From NCBI RefSeq assembly GCF_011064845.1, contig NZ_CP049015.1, positions 3,844,001 through 3,908,000 of the forward strand: 64,000 nt of DNA, read 5' to 3'. Shown piece after piece: positions 25,789 through 34,699 of the stretch. The position numbers were made by a program, and so were the translations under genes. Position 1 is the stretch's first letter, and each line of letters opens with the position of its first letter. Below the pieces are notes generated by a model. That model saw nothing but the letters and a program-made list of their open reading frames with translations. It made no database searches and was not told the DNA's origin. This DNA comes from Citrobacter freundii ATCC 8090 = MTCC 1658 = NBRC 12681 (GTDB lineage Bacteria > Pseudomonadota > Gammaproteobacteria > Enterobacterales > Enterobacteriaceae).

Positions 25789-26874
25789 TTGGCTCGTTAT
25801 TTACCCCTGATTATCTTTGCCGTTTTTTTAATTACAGCGTGCGAGCAGAAAGAAATAGATTTACCCATTCAGCCTCGCACAATTAAAGTTGTGGAGGTGG
25901 GAAAGTCTGAAAAGGCCCGTCAACGTATTCTCCCCGCAAGAATTGAGTACAGTGATTCCACCGCACTATCTTTTGAACGCTCGGGCCGTATTGAATGGCT
26001 TGATATCCGCCAGGGAACTCCAGTGGCGAAAGGACAAGTGATCGCCCGGCTCTCTAGCGATGAAGCCCGGCAACGGGTAAAAGAACGGCAGACCACCGCC
26101 GACCTCGCACAGCGACAGTTTGAACGCTTCCAGGCATTGTCTGCGCGCCATGCCGTCTCACGTGATGAGATGGATGTACAACGTGCCAAAAGAGATGCTG
26201 CAAACGCGGCGCTACAGATCGCTCGTGAAGAACTGAACCAAATGATACTCACCGCCCCGTTCTCCGGTATCGCTGTCAGTGTAAATGCTCGAAGCCATCA
26301 GGTTGCGACAGCCGGACAAACTATCGCCACTCTGGCTCGCACCGACATGCTCGATGTGGCATTCAGCGTACCGGAAAACCTGTTTACCGCAATGGACATT
26401 CGCAATGTGACCTATCGACCACTGGTGCAAATCACTGCACTGCCTGGCCGCCAGTTTCAGGCTGATTACAAAGAGCACTCGGCTAGCAGCAACAATAACA
26501 CGCTCACCTGGAAGATGATTTTAACCATGCCACGACCGTCTGACTTCCCTGCTGTTGCTGGGGTCAGTGGTACGGTCACCATCGATCTGTCAAAACTGCC
26601 AGTCAGTACCTTGCGTGAAAAGCTGGTCGTGCCAGTTGAAGCTGTGTTTAACCCGGACAACAGCCCACTCAATCACCCCCACGTCTGGGTGGTAAAGGGC
26701 AGCGGCGAGCAGCTTACGCTGGAAGAACGCAGTGTAACCACTGGTGAACTCACCGAGGGCGGTATCGTAATAACCCACGGTCTAACAAACGGTGAGCGGG
26801 TGGTCGCTGCCGGGGTGAATGAAATACATGCTCAGCAGCAGGTCCGTATCTGGACACGTGAAGGGGGACTGTAA
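25789..26874 (+). CDS. RND efflux periplasmic adaptor lipoprotein
   Basis: A 361-residue HlyD/AcrA-family adaptor starting at TTG with GAGG eight bases ahead. The lipobox LITAC places the lipidated cysteine at residue 18. A barrel-sandwich hybrid (about 60-95 and 155-190) flanks a coiled-coil hairpin (about 95-150), then beta-barrel and membrane-proximal domains. It bridges the RND pump to an outer membrane channel. ATGs do not compete well with the TTG start. The pump gene begins at the final base of its stop codon. Confidence 0.85.
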   Translation: MARYLPLIIFAVFLITACEQKEIDLPIQPRTIKVVEVGKSEKARQRILPARIEYSDSTALSFERSGRIEWLDIRQGTPVAKGQVIARLSSDEARQRVKERQTTADLAQRQFERFQALSARHAVSRDEMDVQRAKRDAANAALQIAREELNQMILTAPFSGIAVSVNARSHQVATAGQTIATLARTDMLDVAFSVPENLFTAMDIRNVTYRPLVQITALPGRQFQADYKEHSASSNNNTLTWKMILTMPRPSDFPAVAGVSGTVTIDLSKLPVSTLREKLVVPVEAVFNPDNSPLNHPHVWVVKGSGEQLTLEERSVTTGELTEGGIVITHGLTNGERVVAAGVNEIHAQQQVRIWTREGGL

Positions 26875-29800
26875 TGGATATCTCCCGACAGTTTATTAAT
26901 AATCCCGTCCGTGTCTGGCTGCTCATTCTGTTACTAGGTATCGGCGGTATTTTTGCACTACTTAACATCGGTCGTCTTGAAGATCCAGAGTTTGCTATTA
27001 AAAGCGCCGTGGTTGTTACCCTCTATCCAGGGGCATCCGCCGAGCAAGTAGAAGAAGAAGTAACACTGCCACTGGAAAAAGCCCTGCAGCAACTGCCCTA
27101 TCTGGATAACATCAGTTCGATTTCATCCAACGGGATGTCGCAAATCACAGTGAACATCGCTTCGCACTACCACTCGGATAAATTACCCCAAATCTGGGAC
27201 GAATTACGTCGTCGGGTAGGTGATGCAGGACGCGTATTTCCGCCTGGTGTCATGCAGCCTTTCGTAAACGATGATTTTGGCGATGTTTTTGGATTTTTCT
27301 TCTCAATTTCCGGTGACAATTTCAGCAATAAAGAGCTTGCACAATATGCCGAACAGCTGCGACGTGAGCTGGTACTGGTGCCTGGCGTAGGCAAGGTCAT
27401 GACCGGAGGAATCATAACGTCACAGATCAATGTAGAGGTGTCACTGATAAAAATGGCTGCGCGCGGCATCACGCCGGCTCAGCTATCCGCTGCGCTGAGT
27501 CGACTGAATGTTGTGTCAAACGCTGGGGTGATAAAATCTGGTACAGAATCAATCCGTATACATTCCACTGGCGAATTCGAAAATCTTGATGAACTGGGCC
27601 ATCTACTTGTTAGCCCAGCGGGTGACAGCGCCAGCACACGCCTGAAAGATATAGCCACACTCACGCGCGGTCTCGCTGATTCGCCCTCCAGCATTTATCA
27701 CGCCAACGGTCAACCCGCCGTGATGATGGGGGTATCATTTATACCCGGCGTGAATGTGATTGACGTGGGACAAGCGCTGAAATCTAAGTTACTACAGATG
27801 TCTGAGGAAAAACCCGCCGGTATACAGATCGGTGTATTTTACGACCAGTCTGCTGAAGTGGCATCTTCAGTAAATGGCTTTCTTACTAATTTTCTAATGG
27901 CGCTAACGATAGTCATCGGAATATTGGTGATATTCATGGGGCTGAGCAGCGGCATTATTATAGCCCTGTCATTAGCGCTCAATGTGCTGGGCACGTTGTT
28001 TATTATGTATCTGTGGGGACTTGAGCTTCAGCGCATCTCCCTGGGGGCGCTGATAATCGCGCTGAGTATGCTGGTAGATAATGCGATAGTGGTTGTGGAG
28101 GGATTACTCATTTCGCGTCAGCAGGGCGTGTCAGGGGTAAAAGCGCTAAACTTAATTATTCGGCGATCCGCACTTCCGCTGTTGGGAGCCACAATTATTG
28201 CTATCCTGGCATTTGCTCCTATTGGCCTGTCACAGGACTCAACGGGCGAATACTGTAAATCGCTGTTTCAGGTATTGTTAATTTCACTGATGCTGAGCTG
28301 GTTCACGGCCCTAACCATTACGCCAGCACTGGTTAAATGGTGGCTATTTAAAACCGAATCCCCTCTTAAGCAGCCATCAGAATTCGCTCCCTATAGTGGC
28401 AGTTTTTACCGACTCTATCAGCGTATCCTGAATACACTGTTGGCACACAAAACAGCCACACTTTCAGTCATGGCAGTACTGCTGGCGTTGGCAATCTGGG
28501 GCTTTGGCTCGGTACGACAAAATTTCTTTCCTTCAGCCAGTACACCGATTTTTTTTGTGGATCTGTGGCTACCTTATGGTTCGGACATCACCTCCACGGA
28601 AAAGATGGCTAGTGATATTGAAAAAATAATTGACGGTCGCCCGGGCGTGGTTTCCACGGTGTCAACGATAGGTCATGGCAGCATGCGGTTTATCCTGACT
28701 TACAACGGTCAGCGCCAGTACAGCAATTACGCACAAATCATGGTAAGAATGGACAATGAGCGCAATATTGGGGTACTGACGAGCCAGTTGGATACCGTTA
28801 TCGCGCAGGATTACCCGCAGGTCAATGCCAGTACCAATCGCGTGATGTTTGGCCCTGCGGGCAGTAGCAGTATTGAGGTACGCATCAGAGGGACAGCGCC
28901 CGATATCATGCGCCAGATTGCCAGCAAAGTAAGTACTATTCTGGCCGACAATCGCGATACCAGTAGTGTAAGTAACGACTGGCAAAACCGCAGTAAAGTC
29001 ATTCGCCCACAATATAATCCAGTGCTCGGTCAAGAGTTAGGTGTGGATAAAAAAGAAGTAGATGACGCGTTGGAAATGAATTTTTCCGGCAGTCGCATCG
29101 GGCTATATCGCGAAGGCACGGATATGATGCCGATAGTGGTGCGTCCGCCCGAAAACGAGCGGCATGACATTAATCATCTTAATAATGTCCAGGTCTGGAG
29201 CCAAAATCAGCAACGCTACATTCCGCTCAGTAACGTGGTCGATGGGTTCATATTACAGTGGGAAAATCCACTGATTCTGCGTCGCGATCGCAGCAGGGTT
29301 ATGACCATCATGACCAACCCTGACCCACTGAGCAATGCCACTTCCGCCGATATTCTGGCACGCGTTCGCCCACAGATTGAACAGATTCCGTTGCCGCACG
29401 GTTACAACATTACGTGGGGAGGAGATGCGGAAAGTTCAAGCGAGGCACAGCAAGGCCTGTTCTCTACCCTGCCGTTAGGTTATCTGGTGATGTTCACCAT
29501 TACCGTGTTGATGTTTAGTTCGCTGAAAAATGCTTTCGCCATCTGGCTTACCGTGCCGCTGGCATTAATTGGCGTCACAACAGGGTTTTTACTTATCGAC
29601 ATTCCGTTTGGCTTTATGGCCCTGATAGGTTTGCTGAGTCTGAGTGGAATGTTGATCCGTAACGGGATTGTCCTGGTTGAGGAGATTGAGCATCAGAAAC
29701 AGGTGAAGCCGCAACATGAAGCGCTTATATCCGCCGCCACTTCACGTTTACGTCCTGTTCTGCTCACAACCTTCACCACTGTACTGGGTTTCGCGCCGCT

Positions 29801-29927
29801 GCTGAGGGATGTCTTTTTTCAGGGCATGGCCGTGGTTGTTATGTTTGGTCTGGGTTTTGCGACAATCCTTACCTTAATGGTTCTGCCGGTCCTCTATGAC
29901 TGCCTGCACCGTCCGGAGACACCATGA
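26874..29927 (+). CDS. RND-family efflux pump inner membrane protein
   Basis: A 1017-residue AcrB-like RND protein with the usual two-fold layout: TM1, a large periplasmic loop, TM2-6, then the same again. The proton relay LVDNAIVV has Asp402 followed by Asn403, where AcrB has two aspartates. Partner of the adaptor immediately upstream (1-base overlap). No outer membrane factor is encoded nearby, so it would need TolC. Substrate is unknown; it is more distant from AcrB, MdtB and MdtF than those are from each other in appearance. Confidence 0.87.
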   Translation: MDISRQFINNPVRVWLLILLLGIGGIFALLNIGRLEDPEFAIKSAVVVTLYPGASAEQVEEEVTLPLEKALQQLPYLDNISSISSNGMSQITVNIASHYHSDKLPQIWDELRRRVGDAGRVFPPGVMQPFVNDDFGDVFGFFFSISGDNFSNKELAQYAEQLRRELVLVPGVGKVMTGGIITSQINVEVSLIKMAARGITPAQLSAALSRLNVVSNAGVIKSGTESIRIHSTGEFENLDELGHLLVSPAGDSASTRLKDIATLTRGLADSPSSIYHANGQPAVMMGVSFIPGVNVIDVGQALKSKLLQMSEEKPAGIQIGVFYDQSAEVASSVNGFLTNFLMALTIVIGILVIFMGLSSGIIIALSLALNVLGTLFIMYLWGLELQRISLGALIIALSMLVDNAIVVVEGLLISRQQGVSGVKALNLIIRRSALPLLGATIIAILAFAPIGLSQDSTGEYCKSLFQVLLISLMLSWFTALTITPALVKWWLFKTESPLKQPSEFAPYSGSFYRLYQRILNTLLAHKTATLSVMAVLLALAIWGFGSVRQNFFPSASTPIFFVDLWLPYGSDITSTEKMASDIEKIIDGRPGVVSTVSTIGHGSMRFILTYNGQRQYSNYAQIMVRMDNERNIGVLTSQLDTVIAQDYPQVNASTNRVMFGPAGSSSIEVRIRGTAPDIMRQIASKVSTILADNRDTSSVSNDWQNRSKVIRPQYNPVLGQELGVDKKEVDDALEMNFSGSRIGLYREGTDMMPIVVRPPENERHDINHLNNVQVWSQNQQRYIPLSNVVDGFILQWENPLILRRDRSRVMTIMTNPDPLSNATSADILARVRPQIEQIPLPHGYNITWGGDAESSSEAQQGLFSTLPLGYLVMFTITVLMFSSLKNAFAIWLTVPLALIGVTTGFLLIDIPFGFMALIGLLSLSGMLIRNGIVLVEEIEHQKQVKPQHEALISAATSRLRPVLLTTFTTVLGFAPLLRDVFFQGMAVVVMFGLGFATILTLMVLPVLYDCLHRPETP

Positions 29928-29991
29928 AACATCACGGGGTAAATGTTAAAAATCGACAGGCTGCTTGTCGTTTACAGGAGAACAGACGTCA

Positions 29992-31002
29992 ATGCATCAG
30001 AGCGGGTTAAAATCATTAACGCCCCTTATTCAGGGGCTACTTTTGCTGACATGTTTGACCATACTATTGGCTGGATTGCACATGGCAGCACCACTGGTTA
30101 ATCAGGTCCTCCTGGCGCTGTTTCTCGCCGTGATGCTTGATCCACTGATCGAACGCCTGGAGAAACACGGACTCCCTCGACTCCTTACTTCGCTATCAGT
30201 GATTGTGGCTCTGCTGTTACTGATCGTTATTATCATCGGCTCGCTCAGCGCCTCAGCACCGGGGTTAATTCAGCTCAGTCGCCTGGCATCGGTTCAGATC
30301 GCCACCCAGCTTCATGCTCTGACATTTTTTCTGAGCGAGGCGGGTATTTTCCTTTCCACCAATCTGGTGCTTAGTTTCATCGATACCAGTGCCATACTTC
30401 GTCTGATAACCAGCCAGCTGTCGCTGATTCCGGGCATGTTGTCCTGGTGGCTGATGGTATTTCTTATGCTGCTATTTATGTTGTACGAACTGCCAGTGTT
30501 AAAAACCACTCTGCGCACCACTCAACATCGTTCGGGTGTGATCCGTGCGCTGCTGGAAGGCATACAAAGCGTGATCGTTTATGCACGCGTAAAAACGCTG
30601 ACGGGATTGCTCGGTGGCCTGGTTGTCTGGGCCGCCGCCTGGCTACTGGGTTTAAAGTTTGCTTTTCTCTGGGGCATGCTGATGTTTATTTTCAATTATG
30701 TCCCGGTGCTCGGCTCCTTACTTGCCGCGATTCCGCCGGTCCTTCAGACGATGATCTTTTTCGATATACAGGCCGGCCTGTTGGTCGCTGGATTTTTCGT
30801 GGTGCTAAACCTTTCCCTGAGTTCAGTGATGGAACCACTTATGCTCGGCAAACGGTTGAATTTACCACTGACGGTTCAACTACTGGCATTCCTGATCTGG
30901 CAGGCACTACTTGGCATAACTGGAGCTATACTGGCCATTCCACTCACCTTTTTACTGAAAAAAGTGTGGCAAGCATTGCAAGCATTACGTGAACTGGAAT
31001 GA
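29992..31002 (+). CDS. AI-2E/PerM-family membrane protein
   Basis: A 336-residue multi-spanning protein of the AI-2E transporter family (like YdiK or TqsA), with about eight hydrophobic segments and the family stretch FNYVPVLGSLLAAIPP near 240. I use the ATG at 29992 with AGGAGA ahead; a TTG at 29965 is less likely. It follows the RND gene by 64 bases on the same strand. Whether it exports a signal, a solute or ions is not shown by sequence. Confidence 0.72.
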   Translation: MHQSGLKSLTPLIQGLLLLTCLTILLAGLHMAAPLVNQVLLALFLAVMLDPLIERLEKHGLPRLLTSLSVIVALLLLIVIIIGSLSASAPGLIQLSRLASVQIATQLHALTFFLSEAGIFLSTNLVLSFIDTSAILRLITSQLSLIPGMLSWWLMVFLMLLFMLYELPVLKTTLRTTQHRSGVIRALLEGIQSVIVYARVKTLTGLLGGLVVWAAAWLLGLKFAFLWGMLMFIFNYVPVLGSLLAAIPPVLQTMIFFDIQAGLLVAGFFVVLNLSLSSVMEPLMLGKRLNLPLTVQLLAFLIWQALLGITGAILAIPLTFLLKKVWQALQALRELE

Positions 31003-31084
31003 CGTATATATGCAGACGAGAGAAGTTGTGGAAAGTTACCAATTTTAAACTGAATAAGTTTACCAGTCGGGGACTCGCGTAACG

Positions 31085-31228
31085 TTAGAAAAAAGACTTC
31101 ATCCTGGTGGCACCAGATGAGAGACGTAAACCACGATTTTCGCCTACGTCAGCTTCATCTTTGCCACCAGGCTTCATCATTTTTACCGCTTTAAACGAAA
31201 GTGGCTTTCCCTCTTGTTTTCCTGCCAT
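31085..31228 (-). pseudogene. Truncated DUF4102-type tyrosine integrase (N-terminus only)
   Basis: A 47-codon ORF starts at an ATG with GGAG at proper spacing. Its translation has the stretch LSFKAVKMMKPGGKDEADVG followed by ENRGLR and SGATRMKSFF, which matches the N-terminal arm-binding domain of P4-like integrases (family pattern: AV..MKPG....D.GENRGLR......K.FFYRY). The frame ends at a TAA just where the family would continue, so the catalytic domain is missing. It probably records a past integration event at the mutS side of this locus. Confidence 0.6.
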
Positions 31229-31259
31229 AAAGACTCCGTTATCATGCACCTCATACCGT

Positions 31260-31293
31260 CATGAAATCCTACTGTTAACTGTAGGATTTCATG
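31260..31293. repeat. Perfect 13-bp inverted repeat upstream of mutS
   Basis: CATGAAATCCTAC, an 8-base loop, then GTAGGATTTCATG. Neither strand has a T run, so it is not a normal terminator. It lies 32 bases upstream of the integrase remnant's start on the minus strand and 87 bases ahead of mutS. It may be an operator of the lost integrase or a recombination site. Confidence 0.65.
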
Positions 31294-31380
31294 ATATTCG
31301 ATGAGACAACGTGAAACCTAATGATAACCATAAAATTCACTAACTCATTAAAAATTAAGAAATATGGACATCACACTCCA

Positions 31381-33942
31381 ATGAGTACAATAGAAAACCT
31401 AGACTCTCACACGCCGATGATGCAGCAGTATCTCAAGCTGAAGGCTCAGCATCCGGAAATACTGCTTTTTTACCGCATGGGCGACTTTTACGAACTGTTT
31501 TATGACGATGCGAAACGCGCGTCTCAGCTGCTTGATATCTCCCTGACCAAACGCGGCGCATCAGCAGGCGAGCCTATCCCGATGGCGGGCATTCCTCACC
31601 ATGCGGTCGAGAACTACCTCGCCAAGCTGGTTAATCAGGGTGAATCTGTCGCTATTTGTGAGCAGATTGGCGATCCGGCAACCAGTAAAGGTCCGGTTGA
31701 GCGCAAAGTGGTGCGTATCGTCACGCCTGGCACCATCAGTGATGAAGCGCTGCTGCAAGAACGCCAGGACAACCTGCTGGCCGCTATCTGGCAAGACAGT
31801 AAAGGTTACGGCTACGCCACGCTGGATATCAGCTCCGGGCGTTTTCGCGTCAGCGAACCGGCCGACCGCGAGACCATGGCCGCAGAATTGCAGCGCACCA
31901 ATCCCGCTGAACTGCTGTATGCCGAAGATTTCGCTGAAATCTCACTGATTGAGGGGCGTCGCGGATTACGCCGTCGTCCACTTTGGGAATTTGAAATCGA
32001 TACTGCTCGCCAGCAGCTGAACTTGCAGTTTGGCACGCGGGATCTGATTGGTTTTGGCGTGGAAAACGCCCCGCGCGGATTATGTGCTGCTGGCTGTCTG
32101 CTGCAATACGTAAAAGATACCCAGCGCACCTCGCTGCCGCATATTCGTTCCATCACCATGGAACGTCAACAGGACAGCATCATTATGGATGCCGCCACGC
32201 GCCGCAATCTGGAAATTACCCAGAACCTGGCGGGTGGCGTTGAAAACACGCTGGCTTCAGTACTCGACTGCACCGTGACGCCGATGGGCAGCCGTATGCT
32301 CAAGCGCTGGCTGCATATGCCGGTCCGTGACACCAAAGTCCTTACCGAGCGTCAACAGACTATCGGCGCGCTACAGGATTCCACCAGTGAATTGCAACCC
32401 GTGCTGCGTCAGGTAGGCGATCTGGAACGTATCCTGGCGCGTTTGGCCCTGCGTACTGCGCGTCCGCGCGATCTGGCCCGTATGCGTCATGCCTTCCAGC
32501 AATTACCGGAACTGCGCGCGCAACTGGAAAGTGTAGACAGTGCCCCCGTGCAGATGCTGCGCGAGAAAATGGGTGAGTTTGCAGAGCTGCGTGAACTGCT
32601 GGAACGCGCCGTTGTGGAAGCTCCGCCAGTGCTGGTTCGCGACGGTGGCGTCATCGCCCCGGGCTATAACGAAGAACTGGACGAGTGGCGAGCGCTGGCT
32701 GATGGCGCAACTGACTATCTGGACAGACTGGAAATCCGTGAGCGCGAGCGCACCGGTCTGGATACGCTGAAGGTTGGGTTTAACGCCGTTCATGGCTACT
32801 ACATTCAGATCAGTCGCGGGCAGAGCCATCTGGCGCCGATTAACTATGTGCGTCGCCAGACGCTGAAAAACGCTGAACGCTACATTATTCCGGAACTGAA
32901 AGAGTACGAAGATAAAGTTCTGACGTCAAAAGGCAAAGCACTGGCGCTGGAAAAACAGCTGTACGATGAGCTGTTCGACATGCTGTTGCCGCACCTGGCT
33001 GATTTGCAACAGAGCGCCAGCGCGCTGGCGGAGCTGGACGTACTGGTCAACCTTGCAGAACGCGCTTATACCCTGAATTACACCTGCCCGACCTTCACCG
33101 ATAAACCCGGCATTCGTATTACTGAGGGACGTCATCCGGTGGTTGAACAGGTGCTAACCGAGCCGTTTATCGCCAACCCGCTTAACCTCTCGCCTCAGCG
33201 ACGGATGCTGATCATCACCGGTCCGAATATGGGGGGTAAAAGTACCTATATGCGCCAGACCGCGTTGATTGCGCTGTTGGCCTACATCGGTAGCTACGTT
33301 CCGGCGCAGAAAGTGGAAATAGGCCCGATCGATCGGATCTTTACCCGCGTGGGCGCGGCGGATGATCTGGCATCCGGTCGTTCTACCTTTATGGTAGAAA
33401 TGACCGAAACCGCCAACATTCTGCATAACGCCACCGAGAACAGCCTGGTACTGATGGATGAGATTGGACGCGGCACCTCCACCTACGACGGCCTGTCGCT
33501 GGCATGGGCATGCGCGGAAAACCTGGCCAATAAAATCAAAGCATTAACGTTGTTTGCCACCCACTACTTCGAACTGACTCAGTTACCGGAAAAAATGGAA
33601 GGCGTCGCGAATGTGCATCTGGATGCATTAGAGCACGGCGATACCATCGCCTTCATGCACAGCGTACAGGATGGTGCGGCGAGCAAGAGCTATGGTCTGG
33701 CAGTAGCAGCCCTGGCTGGCGTGCCGAAAGAGGTTATTAAACGCGCGCGGCAAAAACTGCGCGAACTGGAAAGCATTGCGCCAAACGTTGCTGCGACCCA
33801 GGTCGATGGAACACAGATGTCGCTGCTTTCAGTGCCTGAAGAAACCTCGCCCGCCGTTGAAGCGCTGGAAAACCTCGACCCGGATTCACTAACGCCTCGC
33901 CAGGCGCTGGAGTGGATCTACCGGTTGAAAAGTCTGGTGTAA
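31381..33942 (+). CDS. mutS: MutS, DNA mismatch recognition ATPase
   Basis: An 853-residue protein colinear with E. coli MutS, including the mismatch-reading [11 protein letters not shown] near residue 36 and the ATPase motifs GPNMGGKST near 614, [12 protein letters not shown] near 693 and FATHYFEL near 728. The start [14 protein letters not shown] at 31381 gives the E. coli length; the frame is open to 31321 but that extension is not conserved. It marks the right border of the accessory segment. Confidence 0.96.
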   Translation: MSTIENLDSHTPMMQQYLKLKAQHPEILLFYRMGDFYELFYDDAKRASQLLDISLTKRGASAGEPIPMAGIPHHAVENYLAKLVNQGESVAICEQIGDPATSKGPVERKVVRIVTPGTISDEALLQERQDNLLAAIWQDSKGYGYATLDISSGRFRVSEPADRETMAAELQRTNPAELLYAEDFAEISLIEGRRGLRRRPLWEFEIDTARQQLNLQFGTRDLIGFGVENAPRGLCAAGCLLQYVKDTQRTSLPHIRSITMERQQDSIIMDAATRRNLEITQNLAGGVENTLASVLDCTVTPMGSRMLKRWLHMPVRDTKVLTERQQTIGALQDSTSELQPVLRQVGDLERILARLALRTARPRDLARMRHAFQQLPELRAQLESVDSAPVQMLREKMGEFAELRELLERAVVEAPPVLVRDGGVIAPGYNEELDEWRALADGATDYLDRLEIRERERTGLDTLKVGFNAVHGYYIQISRGQSHLAPINYVRRQTLKNAERYIIPELKEYEDKVLTSKGKALALEKQLYDELFDMLLPHLADLQQSASALAELDVLVNLAERAYTLNYTCPTFTDKPGIRITEGRHPVVEQVLTEPFIANPLNLSPQRRMLIITGPNMGGKSTYMRQTALIALLAYIGSYVPAQKVEIGPIDRIFTRVGAADDLASGRSTFMVEMTETANILHNATENSLVLMDEIGRGTSTYDGLSLAWACAENLANKIKALTLFATHYFELTQLPEKMEGVANVHLDALEHGDTIAFMHSVQDGAASKSYGLAVAALAGVPKEVIKRARQKLRELESIAPNVAATQVDGTQMSLLSVPEETSPAVEALENLDPDSLTPRQALEWIYRLKSLV

Positions 33943-33950
33943 CGTTGTAA

Positions 33951-33981
33951 TGCCCGATGGCGCTTTGCTTATCGGGCCTAC
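33951..33981. repeat. REP-like hairpin after mutS
   Basis: TGCCCGATGGCGCT followed by the inverse GCTTATCGGGCCTAC, eight bases after the mutS stop. Confidence 0.7.
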
Positions 33982-34026
33982 GGCAACGCGAGAATGGGTG
34001 CAAGAGGACGAAACCAGACCATCAAG

Positions 34027-34046
34027 ACGCGGGGTTTCCCCCGCGT
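34027..34046. terminator. GC-rich hairpin between mutS and hok
   Basis: ACGCGGGG (34027-34034) pairs with CCCCGCGT (34039-34046). It is located 13 bases beyond the hok stop on the minus strand and could end the hok message. A weak T-rich stretch lies on either side. Confidence 0.5.
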
Positions 34047-34058
34047 TGTTGCTACTTC

Positions 34059-34211
34059 TTACTTCTTCGGTTCGTAAGCGAGAACAGCTTTAAACTCCAT
34101 ACCACGTTCTTTAATACTTAACTCGCACAACGAATCTCGCACCATTAACGTGAATCCCAGCGCCGTAAAACACAGCACTACAATTGCCACAAGGGCATAT
34201 TTTGTCAGCAT
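34059..34211 (-). CDS. Hok-family type I toxin
   Basis: A 50-residue protein ([20 protein letters not shown] then [11 protein letters not shown]) with one transmembrane helix and the Hok motif RDSLCEL. It ends AYEPKK like HokE, to which it is very close. GGGAGG precedes the ATG at 34211; the frame extends upstream to 34247 without a ribosome site. Hok proteins depolarise the inner membrane when not silenced by Sok antisense RNA. The locus is isolated between mutS and ecdD. Confidence 0.85.
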   Translation of the reverse strand: MLTKYALVAIVVLCFTALGFTLMVRDSLCELSIKERGMEFKAVLAYEPKK

Positions 34212-34249
34212 GTCTTGCCTCCCTGCAAAGAAGAGACTAACATCCAAAT

Positions 34250-34306
34250 TGTTCAGGTTTGTACGCTAGCCTCAGGTTGATAGAACTATCTCCTGGGGCT
34301 TTTGTC
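34250..34306 (+). ncRNA. Sok-like antisense RNA opposite hok leader
   Basis: A candidate promoter has TTGCCT (34215-34220), a 17-base spacer and TAACAT (34238-34243). The predicted transcript of about 56 nt ends in the hairpin AGCCTCAGG ... CCTGGGGCT followed by TTTT (34269-34304). This size and layout fit chromosomal Sok RNAs, which pair with the hok leader. Ends are estimates. Confidence 0.5.
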
Positions 34307-34452
34307 TTTCCGGGACCTTACAAATGCTCAAAGCCCAGAAAGCCTCAAGCACCCGCCGCTATTCTATTCCCGATGCCGCTGTAATAAATCAATTTATCAA
34401 TACGTTACGAGTCTGCTCGCAAAAAAAGACCCGGAATCCCAGGCCTTCAGTA

Positions 34453-34689
34453 TTAGCGCTTACCTTCCGCCAGCAGCGGTGGGATACTCGGCACCATCGG
34501 TGCGTCATCCATATCTTTTTGCGTCATACGAAATGCCTCCGGGTAGTGCTCGCGACTGGTACGACGTAGCGGTTCGGTATTACGCCAGGTGTACAGACAA
34601 TGCTGGCACTGATATACCGTCCAGACACCTTTTACCGGCGAGTTTGCCATCACTTCAATATGTTCATCGGCACAACGTGGACAAATCAT
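34453..34689 (-). CDS. ecdD: Hydroxyarylic acid decarboxylase subunit D
   Basis: A 78-residue protein of the VdcD/EcdD family. Two CxxC pairs (CPRC at residue 3 and CQHC near 28) suggest a zinc ribbon. It is the small third component of non-oxidative hydroxyarylic acid decarboxylases and lies last in the B-C-D operon, 10 bases after ecdC. Its role in activity or assembly is not well defined. Confidence 0.87.
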   Translation of the reverse strand: MICPRCADEHIEVMANSPVKGVWTVYQCQHCLYTWRNTEPLRRTSREHYPEAFRMTQKDMDDAPMVPSIPPLLAEGKR

Positions 34690-34699
34690 CTGCTACTCC

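Larger units (their letters stand above)
31003..31380. other. Island boundary region upstream of mutS
   Basis: 378 bases with no intact gene. It contains a 47-codon integrase remnant on the minus strand (31085-31228), a 13-bp perfect inverted repeat (31260-31293), and then the mutS promoter region. It separates accessory DNA from the core. Confidence 0.6.

Noticed and set aside
29924..30010. 28-codon ORF starting inside the RND stop codon (ATGA) and ending within the AI-2E gene
   Set aside because: No ribosome site and no recognisable sequence; at most a translational-coupling leader, so not called as a gene.
34324..34569. 81-codon plus-strand ORF beginning MLKAQKASSTRR, which recalls a stretch seen in hok leaders
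   Set aside because: It overlaps ecdD on the other strand and lacks a ribosome site. The resemblance is short and could be chance.
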